From positions 868,001-932,000 of the forward strand of contig NZ_PEFE01000001.1 of assembly GCF_002754315.1 (NCBI RefSeq): 64,000 nt of DNA, read 5' to 3'. Source of the DNA: Flavobacterium sp. 11. GTDB lineage: Bacteria; Bacteroidota; Bacteroidia; Flavobacteriales; Flavobacteriaceae. Below are positions 35,570 through 44,181 of this stretch, one piece after another (within the stretch, counting starts at the first letter, position 1; the number at the start of each line of letters is the position of its first letter). Below the pieces are notes generated by a model that had not been told where the DNA came from, did not search any database, and was given only the letters and a program-made list of their open reading frames with translations. A program made the translations under genes and the position numbers.

Positions 35570-36445
35570 ATGGGTTCTCAGGAAATTATAAAAATTGAGG
35601 ATGATTTTACGCTCATTCGCTTTCAAAATGACAGTGTTGATGCCTTTAATGCACAACGCGAAGTAGATAGCGGACTGATTCAGTTTCACTTTGGAATCAA
35701 AGGAAAAGCCAAATTTATTTTTAACCAAGGTAATTATGCTTTGGAACTGAAAGAGGAAAAATCATTGCTTTTGTACAATCCACAAAAAGAGTTGCCCTTA
35801 AATTTGGAATTAGCACCAAATTCTTGGGTGATTTCCGTGATTATTTCCATCAAAAAATTTCATGCTTTGTTTTCTACAGAAGCCGATTATATTACTTTTT
35901 TGAGTGCTGATAATAAGGACAAAAAATATTATAACGAAGGAAATATCAGTCCATCGATGGCAATTGTTTTGTCGCAACTATTCCATTACAGCTTACACCC
36001 GTCTATAAAAAACCTCTATTACAAAGGGAAAGGATACGAATTATTGAGTTTGTATTTCAATCGAACCGAAGATCCAAACGCAGAACAATGTCCGTTTTTA
36101 ATCGATGAGGACAATGTAATGAAGATTAGAAAAGCTAAAGAAATTATCATTGCCAACATGGCCGAACCGCCTGGATTACAGGAATTAGCCGATGAAATAG
36201 GTTTGAATCTAAAGAAACTAAAAATGGGTTTCAAACAAATTTATGGCGATACAGTTTATGGATTTCTATTTGACTACAAAATGGATTTTGCCCGAAAATT
36301 ACTCGACAGCGGCTCTTACAATGTAAACGAAGTAGGATTGAAAATTGGATACAGCACCGGAAGTCATTTCATAGCGGCGTTCAAGAAGAAATTTGCCACC
36401 ACGCCAAAGAAATATTTAATGTCAATCAACCCAAATATGCAGTAA
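35570..36445 (+). CDS. AraC-family transcriptional regulator at the heme locus
   Basis: A 291-aa regulator. The N-terminal two thirds form a PchR-like ligand-binding cupin part (GLIQFHFGIKGKAKFIF). The C-terminal 100 residues hold the two helix-turn-helix motifs of AraC (LQELADEIGLNLKKLKMGFK and VNEVGLKIGYSTGSHFIAAF, ending in KKFATTPKKYL). Sitting between hemA and hemH, it is a natural candidate to control one or both heme operons, perhaps in response to iron, heme or a siderophore-like ligand; this is inferred from position. Confidence 0.9.
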   Translation: MGSQEIIKIEDDFTLIRFQNDSVDAFNAQREVDSGLIQFHFGIKGKAKFIFNQGNYALELKEEKSLLLYNPQKELPLNLELAPNSWVISVIISIKKFHALFSTEADYITFLSADNKDKKYYNEGNISPSMAIVLSQLFHYSLHPSIKNLYYKGKGYELLSLYFNRTEDPNAEQCPFLIDEDNVMKIRKAKEIIIANMAEPPGLQELADEIGLNLKKLKMGFKQIYGDTVYGFLFDYKMDFARKLLDSGSYNVNEVGLKIGYSTGSHFIAAFKKKFATTPKKYLMSINPNMQ

Positions 36446-36516
36446 CCAATTGATTTCTTATATTAAACAATAAATAAAAAATAGTTAATCGCAATTTATA
36501 AAAAAGTAAGTTTATT

Positions 36517-36524
36517 TACTTTTG
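36517..36524 (+). promoter_or_regulatory. -7 box upstream of hemH
   Basis: TACTTTTG matches TAnnTTTG and ends 20 bp before ATG 36545. It also covers the in-frame GTG at 36524, which supports the later start. Confidence 0.45.
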
Positions 36525-36544
36525 TGCCAACAAAAAAAGATAAC

Positions 36545-37600
36545 ATGAAAGGTGTATTATTAGTTAATTTAGGTTCTCCGGAAAGTCCAACTCCAAAAGA
36601 TGTAAAACCATATTTAGATGAATTTTTAATGGACAAATACGTAATTGACGTTCCGTTTTTGTTGCGAGCATTATTAGTTCGTGGGATAATTTTACAAACA
36701 AGACCTAAAAAATCGGCTGCTGCTTACGCAAAAATATGGTGGGACGAAGGTTCTCCGCTTGTCGTTATTTCCAAAAGAATGCACGCCAAAGTAAAGCAAT
36801 TAGTTGATGTTCCCGTTTCCTTAGCGATGCGTTATGGAAATCCATCTTTATTGTCCGGTTTACAAGAATTGCATGACAAAGGCGTGAATGAAGTACTTCT
36901 TTTTCCATTGTATCCACAACATGCGATGGCATCTACAACTACAATATTAGAACTAGCCGAAGAATTGCGTAAAAAGCACTTTCCGGAAATGAAATTTACG
37001 ATTGTTCCTGCATTTTATAACAAACCTGATTACTTAAAAAATCTGGCTGATTCTATCAAAGGTCATTTAGAAGGTTTTGATTACGATCATTTATTATTCT
37101 CCTACCACGGAATTCCAGAGCGTCACATTCGCAAGACAGATATTACCAAATCACATTGTAAAATAGACGGTTCTTGTTGCAACACGCCTTCGCCGGCACA
37201 TGAATTTTGCTACCGTCACCAATGTTACGAAACCACAAAACAAGTGGTAAAATTATTGGGAATCCCAGAAGGAAAATACAGCCAGACCTTTCAATCGCGC
37301 TTAGCGGGAGACAAATGGTTGACACCGTACACGGATGTTGAAGTAAACAAAATGCCCGAAAAAGGAATTAAAAAACTTGCCGTTGTAACACCTGCGTTCG
37401 TATCCGATTGCTTGGAGACTTTAGAAGAAATTGCCATGGAAGCCAATCATGAATTCAAAGCTCATGGTGGTGAAGAATTTTTAGCCATTCCGTGTTTGAA
37501 CGACAGCGACGATTGGTGCAAAACAGTAAGCAATTGGATTTCAAATTGGTCCAACGCTTCTTCATCCGTTAAAGTTGACTCTGAAAAAATTAACGCTTAA
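36545..37600 (+). CDS. hemH: Ferrochelatase
   Basis: Inserts Fe2+ into protoporphyrin IX, the last step of heme synthesis, at the inner face of the membrane. I start at ATG 36545 (MKGVLLVNLGSPESP); an upstream GTG lies in the promoter. 351 aa. H188 in LFSYHGIPERH is the catalytic His, and QSRLAGDKWLTPYTD and the late Glu region ETLEEIAMEA are conserved. A segment at 205-227 has five cysteines (HC, CC, FC, QC), which could bind an iron-sulfur cluster or metal. The next gene begins at the very next base. Confidence 0.97.
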   Translation: MKGVLLVNLGSPESPTPKDVKPYLDEFLMDKYVIDVPFLLRALLVRGIILQTRPKKSAAAYAKIWWDEGSPLVVISKRMHAKVKQLVDVPVSLAMRYGNPSLLSGLQELHDKGVNEVLLFPLYPQHAMASTTTILELAEELRKKHFPEMKFTIVPAFYNKPDYLKNLADSIKGHLEGFDYDHLLFSYHGIPERHIRKTDITKSHCKIDGSCCNTPSPAHEFCYRHQCYETTKQVVKLLGIPEGKYSQTFQSRLAGDKWLTPYTDVEVNKMPEKGIKKLAVVTPAFVSDCLETLEEIAMEANHEFKAHGGEEFLAIPCLNDSDDWCKTVSNWISNWSNASSSVKVDSEKINA

Positions 37601-38956
37601 ATGGCTGTTACCGCCGATGAGTTAGGAACTCAGGACATCAAAAAACTCTTGATAAAACAAGCCGTTCCCTCTTCTATTGGAATTTTATTCATGTCGGTTA
37701 ATATTTTAATTGACACCATTTTTGTTGGGCAATGGATTGGTTCTTTGGCCATTGCGGCGGTAACCGTAGTTTTGCCCATCACCTTTTTGATTTCTTCTTT
37801 GGGAATGGCGATTGGTGTGGGCGGAGGCTCTGTACTTTCCAGAGCATTGGGAGCCAATCATAAGGAAAAAGCTTTGCATACCTTTGGCAATCAAATTATG
37901 ATGACTTTTTTATTAGCATCTGTTTTTGTGCTATTTGGTCTTTTTTTCAGCGACGAAATGCTGATGCTTTTTGGCGCGAAAGGAGCCATAATGGAACCCG
38001 CCAAAGAATTTTTTATACCTATAATTATAAGCGTTCCGTTCTTGGCACTTTGCATGATGGGGAACAACGTGATTCGGGCCGAAGGCAAAGCAAAGTTTGC
38101 AATGGTCGCCATGATAATCCCTGCATTTATAAACATTTTACTAGACATTATTTTTATAAAATACCTGAATTTAGGAATGTTTGGTGCTGCTTTGGCTACA
38201 GCCATATCCTATTTTACCTGCTTCTTATTTGTGTTTTGGTTTTTTTATTTTAAAAGTGAACTACAACTAAAAGCCAGACATTTCAAATTCAACATTCCTA
38301 TTGTAAAAGAAATAACCGAATTGAGTTTTGTGACTTTTTCGAGACAAGGAGTCGTGAGTATTTTAGCCATAATCCTGAATCATACTTTATATACTTATGG
38401 CGGCGAACATTCCGTTGCTATTTATGGAATTATCAGCCGAATGTTGATGTTTGCTTTGTTTCCAATTCTGGGAATCACACAAGGATTTCTGCCTATCGCC
38501 GGTTTTAATTACGGTGCGGGAAATTATGAAAGAGTCAAAGAAAGTGTGCTGCTTTCAATAAAATACGCCGCCTTTTTAGCCACCGTTATTTTTGTGGTAA
38601 TTCTGATTTTTGCCAAACCGATAGTCGCTATTTTTACTACAGATCCACTCGTGATTGCCCAAACTCCAGAAGCGTTGCGCTGGGTTTTTGCGGCTTCGCC
38701 AATCATAGCGGTACAACTTATTGGTGCGGCTTATTTTCAAGCGGCGGGAAAGGCAAAAAAAGCATTGCTTTTGACCTTAAGCAAACAAGGGTTTTTCCTG
38801 ATTCCGTTAGTGCTGATTCTACCAAATTTTTTAGGTATTTTTGGAGTGTGGATTGCATTCCCAATTGCTGATATTTTATCAACGCTACTAACTGGCTATT
38901 TTCTAAAAAAAGAAATGAACACAAAACTGATTCAAACTAACGATGGAATACTATAA
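37601..38956 (+). CDS. MATE-family efflux transporter
   Basis: A 451-aa inner membrane antiporter with about twelve helices in two homologous halves. The first half carries PSSIGILFMSVNILIDTIFVG and GVGGGSVLSRALG; the second repeats the pattern with TEHTH-like positions replaced by LSFVTFSRQGVVSIL and GFLPIAGFNYGAG. Such proteins export cationic drugs or metabolites in exchange for Na+ or H+. It sits between hemH (no gap) and hemJ (14-bp overlap), so a role in exporting porphyrins or a toxic intermediate is worth considering, though unproven. Confidence 0.93.
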   Translation: MAVTADELGTQDIKKLLIKQAVPSSIGILFMSVNILIDTIFVGQWIGSLAIAAVTVVLPITFLISSLGMAIGVGGGSVLSRALGANHKEKALHTFGNQIMMTFLLASVFVLFGLFFSDEMLMLFGAKGAIMEPAKEFFIPIIISVPFLALCMMGNNVIRAEGKAKFAMVAMIIPAFINILLDIIFIKYLNLGMFGAALATAISYFTCFLFVFWFFYFKSELQLKARHFKFNIPIVKEITELSFVTFSRQGVVSILAIILNHTLYTYGGEHSVAIYGIISRMLMFALFPILGITQGFLPIAGFNYGAGNYERVKESVLLSIKYAAFLATVIFVVILIFAKPIVAIFTTDPLVIAQTPEALRWVFAASPIIAVQLIGAAYFQAAGKAKKALLLTLSKQGFFLIPLVLILPNFLGIFGVWIAFPIADILSTLLTGYFLKKEMNTKLIQTNDGIL

Positions 38957-39497
38957 TTACCTTAAATCCCTGCACCTCATCTTTGTAATCACATGGTTTG
39001 CAGGATTATTTTACATTGTTCGCTTATTCGTTTACCAAATTGAAGCAGTGCAAAAACCTTCGCCAGAAAAAGAAATATTGCAAAAACAATACAAAATAAT
39101 GACCTATCGCTTGTGGTACATTATCACTTGGCCATCAGCAGTTTTAGCCAGTATTTTTGCTTTTTGGATGCTGTTTTTTACAGATTTAGGACAAGCTTGG
39201 TTAAAAATGCCTTGGATGCATGTAAAACTTGGCTTTGTATTTGTGTTGTATTTATACCATGCAAAATGCCATCAAATATTCAAGCAATTGCAAAATGACG
39301 AAGTGAAATATTCCACAAATTTCATGAGATTGTGGAACGAAGGCGCAACGATTATCCTTTTTGCAGTGGTTTTTTTAGTAATTTTAAAAAATGCAGTCAA
39401 CTGGATTTATGGTGTAATTGGAATCTTTCTCTTTTCCATTTTAATTATGCTTGGATTTAAATTTTATAAAAAAATCAGAGAAAGAAATCAATCTTAA
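38943..39497 (+). CDS. hemJ: Protoporphyrinogen IX oxidase, HemJ type
   Basis: An inner membrane oxidase that converts protoporphyrinogen IX to protoporphyrin IX. The 184-aa protein has four to five helices and the HemJ signatures: the N-terminal His in YLKSLHLIFVITWFAGLFY, HVKLGFVFVLYLYHAKCH and RLWNEGATIILFAVVFLVIL. No hemG or hemY is present, so this is the route used. It overlaps the MATE gene by 14 bp and is followed after one base by a histidine kinase gene. Confidence 0.94.
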   Translation: MEYYNYLKSLHLIFVITWFAGLFYIVRLFVYQIEAVQKPSPEKEILQKQYKIMTYRLWYIITWPSAVLASIFAFWMLFFTDLGQAWLKMPWMHVKLGFVFVLYLYHAKCHQIFKQLQNDEVKYSTNFMRLWNEGATIILFAVVFLVILKNAVNWIYGVIGIFLFSILIMLGFKFYKKIRERNQS

Positions 39498-39498
39498 T

Positions 39499-40971
39499 AT
39501 GTTTAAAAGCTTCAAAATATCAATGCTTTCGTTACGAATCAGGATTTTCCTTTCGATGATTGTATTGATAATTATGGCGTCCGTTTTGTTAGCTTCAATT
39601 TCAATCATTCAGTTTAAAAACGAAGCCAAAGAATACCACCAAGAGCGCTTAGAACGAAAAGAAGACGCAATAAAAGAACATATAAATTATGTGCTTTCGA
39701 CTACTACATATCCTTTGACAACGGAGAATTTAGGTTTGATTTTTAAAGATAAAATTCACGAACTGGCACAAATTCACAGTATTGAAATTAACATTTACAG
39801 TTTAGACGGAAAATTGCTAAAATCCTCCAAAGAATCATTTTCTGTAGATAAAGTCGCTCCGCCAATTCCCAAATACATTTTAAAACTGGTTCGCTCTTCG
39901 ATTGAAAAAAGATACGTAGACATTAAAACTATTGATGGCAAAAAGAACCGCTCTGCTTTCAGTCAAATCAAAGACGATAAATTTAAACCGTTGGGAATCT
40001 TAAATCTTCCATACGTAGAAGACGACGGTTACTATGAAAACGAATTAAAAAGCTTTCTAATCCGCCTGGGACAAGTGTATTCCTTTATGCTTATCGTCGC
40101 ATTTGCATTGGCCTATTTCCTTTCTTCATACATCACTAAATCGTTGAAAACAATCTCAGATAAGTTAAGCGAAACGAGTTTGAATCAAAAAAACGAGAAA
40201 ATTGTTTTGGAAGCCAGCAGCAAAGAGATTAATCTTTTGATAAAAGCGTACAACGGAATGGTGGATGAACTCGAGAAAAGTGCCATCAAACTAGCACAAA
40301 GCGAACGTGAAGAAGCTTGGCGCGAAATGGCGAAACAGGTGGCGCATGAAATCAAGAATCCTCTTACGCCAATGCGACTAACAGTGCAGAGTTTTCAGCG
40401 AAAATTTGACCCGACTGATCCTAATGTAAAGCAGAAAATGAATGACTACTCCGAAACTTTAATCCAGCAAATTGATACAATGAGCGCGGTGGCTTCGGCT
40501 TTTTCGAATTTTGCATCGATGCCGGCACAGCAAAATGAAACCTTAAACGTGGTCGAAGTAGTAGAACTTGCCATGGATATTTTCAACGAAGAATACATTC
40601 AATTCCAAAGTGATTCTCCCGAAATTATTTCGAAAATTGACCGAACACAACTCATTCGAATCATCACAAATTTAGCAAAGAATGCCATTCAGTCCATTCC
40701 GGAACAGCAGGAAAATAAGTCTATTGTCGTATCGGTAAAAAAAGAACTAAACAACGTTTTAATTACCGTTGCCGATAACGGAATTGGCATTCAGCCCAAG
40801 GACATCGACCGTATATTCGAACCAAAATTCACCACCAAAAGCAGCGGAATGGGTCTTGGTCTCGGTATTATAAAAAACATTATCGAAAATTATAAAGGAA
40901 CGATTACCTTTGAAACTGAATTTGGAAAAGGAACTACTTTTATTGTTTCACTCCCAATAATTAACTCTTAA
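39499..40971 (+). CDS. NtrY-like sensor histidine kinase
   Basis: A 490-aa inner membrane kinase from ATG 39499, one base behind the hemJ stop. TM1 at about 10-32, a periplasmic part to about 190, TM2 about 195-215, HAMP-like linker, then the phosphoacceptor H283 in VAHEIKNPLTPMRL and a full HATPase domain (NLAKNAIQS, DNGIGI, GMGLGLGIIKNI). The HEIKNPLTP box is of the NtrY type, whose partners are usually sigma-54 activators. No response regulator is nearby, so the target is elsewhere. Tight linkage to hemJ suggests a redox, heme or envelope signal. Confidence 0.93.
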   Translation: MFKSFKISMLSLRIRIFLSMIVLIIMASVLLASISIIQFKNEAKEYHQERLERKEDAIKEHINYVLSTTTYPLTTENLGLIFKDKIHELAQIHSIEINIYSLDGKLLKSSKESFSVDKVAPPIPKYILKLVRSSIEKRYVDIKTIDGKKNRSAFSQIKDDKFKPLGILNLPYVEDDGYYENELKSFLIRLGQVYSFMLIVAFALAYFLSSYITKSLKTISDKLSETSLNQKNEKIVLEASSKEINLLIKAYNGMVDELEKSAIKLAQSEREEAWREMAKQVAHEIKNPLTPMRLTVQSFQRKFDPTDPNVKQKMNDYSETLIQQIDTMSAVASAFSNFASMPAQQNETLNVVEVVELAMDIFNEEYIQFQSDSPEIISKIDRTQLIRIITNLAKNAIQSIPEQQENKSIVVSVKKELNNVLITVADNGIGIQPKDIDRIFEPKFTTKSSGMGLGLGIIKNIIENYKGTITFETEFGKGTTFIVSLPIINS

Positions 40972-40981
40972 AATTACAATT

Positions 40982-41764
40982 ATGAATTACGAAAACATTT
41001 TAATTGCAACTGAAAACAACATCGCAACGATTACTATTAATCGTCCTACAAAACTAAACGCTTTGAATGTTGCAACCATTTCTGATTTGAACAAAGCCTT
41101 CAAAACATTAGGGAAAAATGATGAAATTCGTGCTATTATTCTAACTGGAAGTGGTGAAAAAGCGTTTGTGGCCGGAGCTGATATTTCTGAATTTGCTAAT
41201 TTTTCGATTGAAGAAGGAACGCAATTGGCGGCAGAAGGACAAGAGAAATTATTTGATTTTATAGAGAATTTAAAAACTCCGGTAATTGCAGCGGTCAATG
41301 GTTTTGCATTGGGTGGCGGATTAGAACTGGCGATGGCGTGTCATTTTAGAATCGCTTCGGAAAATGCAAAAATGGGATTGCCTGAAGTTTCACTGGGTGT
41401 AATTCCGGGTTACGGAGGAACACAACGTTTGCCACAATTGATAGGAAAAGGACGCGCAATGGAAATGATTATGACCGCAGGAATGGTAACGGCACAAGAC
41501 GCGTACAGAACCGGATTAGTGAATCACGTTGTTCCTGAAGCAGAACTTTTAGACTACTGCGTGAACCTTGCAAACAAAATAATCAAGAATTCTCCTTACG
41601 CCATTGGCAAAGCCATAAAAGCAGTCAATGCTAATTTCAAAGAAGGAAAAAATGGCTATGAAGCCGAAATAAAAGCCTTTGGAAAATGTTTTGGAACCGA
41701 AGATTTTAAAGAAGGAACAACCGCCTTTTTAGAGAAAAGAAAAGCAGTATTTACTGGGAAATAA
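40982..41764 (+). CDS. Enoyl-CoA hydratase (crotonase family)
   Basis: Hydrates trans-2-enoyl-CoA in fatty acid or amino acid breakdown. The 260-aa protein has the oxyanion hole and both catalytic glutamates: GGGLELAMAC (first Glu) and LPEVSLGVIPGYGGTQRL (second Glu). EKAFVAGADISEF is the CoA-binding loop. It follows the kinase after 10 bp and ends the hemH operon at a hairpin terminator. Short-chain crotonyl-CoA is the likely substrate, but chain length cannot be read from sequence. Confidence 0.94.
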   Translation: MNYENILIATENNIATITINRPTKLNALNVATISDLNKAFKTLGKNDEIRAIILTGSGEKAFVAGADISEFANFSIEEGTQLAAEGQEKLFDFIENLKTPVIAAVNGFALGGGLELAMACHFRIASENAKMGLPEVSLGVIPGYGGTQRLPQLIGKGRAMEMIMTAGMVTAQDAYRTGLVNHVVPEAELLDYCVNLANKIIKNSPYAIGKAIKAVNANFKEGKNGYEAEIKAFGKCFGTEDFKEGTTAFLEKRKAVFTGK

Positions 41765-41768
41765 TTAC

Positions 41769-41796
41769 AAAAGAGAACCACATTGGTTCTCTTTTT
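41769..41796 (+). terminator. Rho-independent terminator of the hemH-to-enoyl-CoA hydratase operon
   Basis: AAAAGAGAACCA at 41769-41780 pairs with TGGTTCTCTTTT at 41784-41795 across a three-base loop, followed by T. Confidence 0.85.
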
Positions 41797-41911
41797 AGTT
41801 TATAAGTGATTATCCTTTAAAATAATCTTTCCTTAAAAAGAGATTGTTTGGCTTACAACACTTAATTTTACAGACCCGTTTCGGAATATAACACCATCTA
41901 AAATCAAACTT

Positions 41912-42310
41912 ATGTCCTTCCAACCTGTATTTGTACTTTTCTGGGAAAAGGTAAAAGAAAGTATCGAAAACCATACGTATGCCAAACTAACGCTTGCTAA
42001 AACCATTGGTGATACGGAACTTAAAAATATTTATGTGCGTCCCGTTTTACTGGAGAATGACGTATTCAGTCTTTCGGTTACGGCGCGTTACAAAACCGAA
42101 GAAATAGAAAGTTTCCATTCGCTTGACGAAGCCTTTATTATATTGGCTCCGTATATGAATAACCCGTTTTTGACCGCTTTGTTGTTTACAACGGAAAATG
42201 ACATCACCTTTAAACTCAATAAAAAAAGAGTGGGAAGTATTATTGAGCAAGCACCCACTTTTAAAAACGCTTCAGATGTGATTCTGGAAATGAAAGAAAA
42301 AGGAATTTAA
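41912..42310 (+). CDS. Conserved-looking protein of unknown function
   Basis: I do not recognise this 132-aa protein. It is soluble, acidic-basic balanced, has no signal peptide or membrane helix, and begins FQPVFVLFWEKVKESIENHTYAKLTLAK with strands following (NIYVRPVLLENDVFSLSVTARYKT). The composition and alternating strand pattern look like a real folded protein rather than a chance frame. It stands alone between a terminator and a convergent HD hydrolase gene. Confidence 0.65.
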   Translation: MSFQPVFVLFWEKVKESIENHTYAKLTLAKTIGDTELKNIYVRPVLLENDVFSLSVTARYKTEEIESFHSLDEAFIILAPYMNNPFLTALLFTTENDITFKLNKKRVGSIIEQAPTFKNASDVILEMKEKGI

Positions 42311-42437
42311 AATTAGTGGTCAGTGAACAGAATTTAGTGGTTTGTGTGTAAAACAAGACTGAAATCGATTTTTTTGAAGTAAAGCGGTACAATTTCAACA
42401 TCAACAAACTGAATACTAAAAACTGAACACTGCTTAC

Positions 42438-43091
42438 TTACTTTTCCCCTTCCCATTCCGCATAAAACTGCGCCAGAAATCCTTCCATATAACGGTGTCT
42501 TTCTTGCGCAATTTGTTTTCCGGCCTCGGTATTCATCTTGTCTTTCAAAAGCAATAACTTCTCGTAAAAATGATTGAGCGTTGGAGAATCATTCTTCTTG
42601 TATTCTTCCTTTGTCATACTGGAATTTGGAGCGATTTTAGGGTCGTAAAGCGCTCTATTTTTAAATCCGCCATAATTGAACGTTCTGGCGATTCCAATGG
42701 CGCCAATCGCGTCTAAACGATCTGCATCCTGAACCACATCTAATTCTATGGATAAGAATTTCTTTTCGAAATTACCTCCTTTGTATGAGATGTTTTCAAT
42801 GATATTTACCACATGAGCGATGATTTCTTCGTCAACATTTTCTGATTCTAAAAATTCACGCGCTATTCTTGGTCCAACGGTTTCATCACCATCATGAAAC
42901 TTACTATCGGCAACATCATGAAGCAAAGCCCCAAGTTTTACAACAGTGGCATCACAAACTTCATTTTTTGAAATCAGAACAGCATTTTTAAACACTCTTT
43001 CGATATGGAACCAGTCGTGTCCGCCTTCGGCATTTTCTAGTTTTTCTTTTACAAAAAGAATCGTTTTGCTTATTAAATCAGGGTTTGTCAT
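42438..43091 (-). CDS. HD-domain phosphohydrolase (YedJ-like)
   Basis: A 217-aa cytoplasmic metal-dependent hydrolase. The HD signature is H29 in HDWFHIERV, the paired H58-D59 in GALLHDVADSKFHDG, and a later Asp in VVQDADRLDAIGAIG. This is the short stand-alone HD group related to YedJ, acting on nucleotides or small phosphates; the substrate is not known. The 127 bp in front of the convergent unknown gene hold only ACTGAA-type low-complexity words. Confidence 0.9.
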   Translation of the reverse strand: MTNPDLISKTILFVKEKLENAEGGHDWFHIERVFKNAVLISKNEVCDATVVKLGALLHDVADSKFHDGDETVGPRIAREFLESENVDEEIIAHVVNIIENISYKGGNFEKKFLSIELDVVQDADRLDAIGAIGIARTFNYGGFKNRALYDPKIAPNSSMTKEEYKKNDSPTLNHFYEKLLLLKDKMNTEAGKQIAQERHRYMEGFLAQFYAEWEGEK

Positions 43092-43106
43092 TGTTTATTT
43101 TATTTT

Positions 43107-43157
43107 AAAAAAAATGTTGAATTTCAAAGTTCTCCAACTTCAAAATCCAACATTTTT
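43107..43157 (-). terminator. Terminator of the plsC-desaturase operon
   Basis: A long stem of about 22 bp with three mismatches: AAAAATGTTG at the plus-strand left end with CAACATTTTT at the right (43148-43157). On the minus strand it is followed by a T tract. Confidence 0.75.
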
Positions 43158-43181
43158 ATTCTTTATTTAGAACTCAAAAAT

Positions 43182-44171
43182 CTATCTTACTAAAGCTGGC
43201 TCCACCCATTTGAAAATATGTGATTCTTGTGGAATCACTAATCTTTCTGAAATTTTTGCCATTCTTGCCGGTAATTTCATCAAGTAATCACGGGCTTTTT
43301 CTGCTTCATCAGTCAAACCGGAAATTTTGTCAATTTCCCATTTGTCAATTAATTTTTGCATGATATCTACATAATCTGCTGCAGTGTAAACACCAATTCT
43401 TTGTGCCGAATCAGAAAACTGTTCGAATGCAGTACTGATTTTTTCACCGGATTCTCTCAAGAAATGCGCTGGCATAACGATTTTTGCTTTCATCATGTAT
43501 TGAAACGCAAGCATCATTTCACTTGGATCAACTTGAAAAATACGGTTTACAAATTCGCTGTACGCATGATGATGACGCATCTCGTCACCAGCAATCATTT
43601 TACACATTTTAGACAATTTGTTGTCCCCATATTTCTTAGCCATTTGAGCTACTCTGTTGTGAGAAACATAGGTTGCTAATTCTTGAAAACTGGTGTACAC
43701 AAAGTTTTTGTATGGATCTCTTCCGGTTCCAATATCAAAACCGTCGTTAATCAAGTGTTGCGTAGTCATTTCTACTTCACGCATGTTCACACGACCTGAT
43801 AAATACAAATATTTGTTCAGTAAATCACCATGACGATTTTCCTCTCCAGTCCATTGTCTGATCCATTTAGACCAACCGTTACGCTCTACATTATCAATTC
43901 CATCTACGTCCATTAACCAGGATTCGTAAGTTGGTAAAGCTTCCTCAGTAATGGTATCACCTACTAAAGTCACCCAGAAATCATAAGGTAATTCTTTTGC
44001 AATTTCACGTAATTCTTTGACCTCATCAAAAAAAGTATCACTTTGGGAATTAGGCAAAAAATCTGTTGGTTGCCATATTTTTTCCACTGGAATTAGATAC
44101 TGATCGACAAAGCTGTCTACGTTTTTTTCCAAAAACTGCATTACTTCTAATCGAATGTTTTTTATTGACAT
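43182..44171 (-). CDS. Acyl-ACP desaturase, soluble diiron type
   Basis: Introduces a double bond into acyl-ACP, adjusting membrane fluidity. The 329-aa soluble protein has both diiron motifs, EENRHG in TGEENRHGDLLNKYL and DEMRHHHAYSEF, of the plant-type stearoyl-ACP desaturase family. It follows plsC after 10 bp, so desaturation and incorporation of acyl chains into phospholipid are encoded together. Electron donors are not in the window. A long hairpin terminator closes the unit. Confidence 0.94.
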   Translation of the reverse strand: MSIKNIRLEVMQFLEKNVDSFVDQYLIPVEKIWQPTDFLPNSQSDTFFDEVKELREIAKELPYDFWVTLVGDTITEEALPTYESWLMDVDGIDNVERNGWSKWIRQWTGEENRHGDLLNKYLYLSGRVNMREVEMTTQHLINDGFDIGTGRDPYKNFVYTSFQELATYVSHNRVAQMAKKYGDNKLSKMCKMIAGDEMRHHHAYSEFVNRIFQVDPSEMMLAFQYMMKAKIVMPAHFLRESGEKISTAFEQFSDSAQRIGVYTAADYVDIMQKLIDKWEIDKISGLTDEAEKARDYLMKLPARMAKISERLVIPQESHIFKWVEPALVR

Positions 44172-44181
44172 TATATATAAA

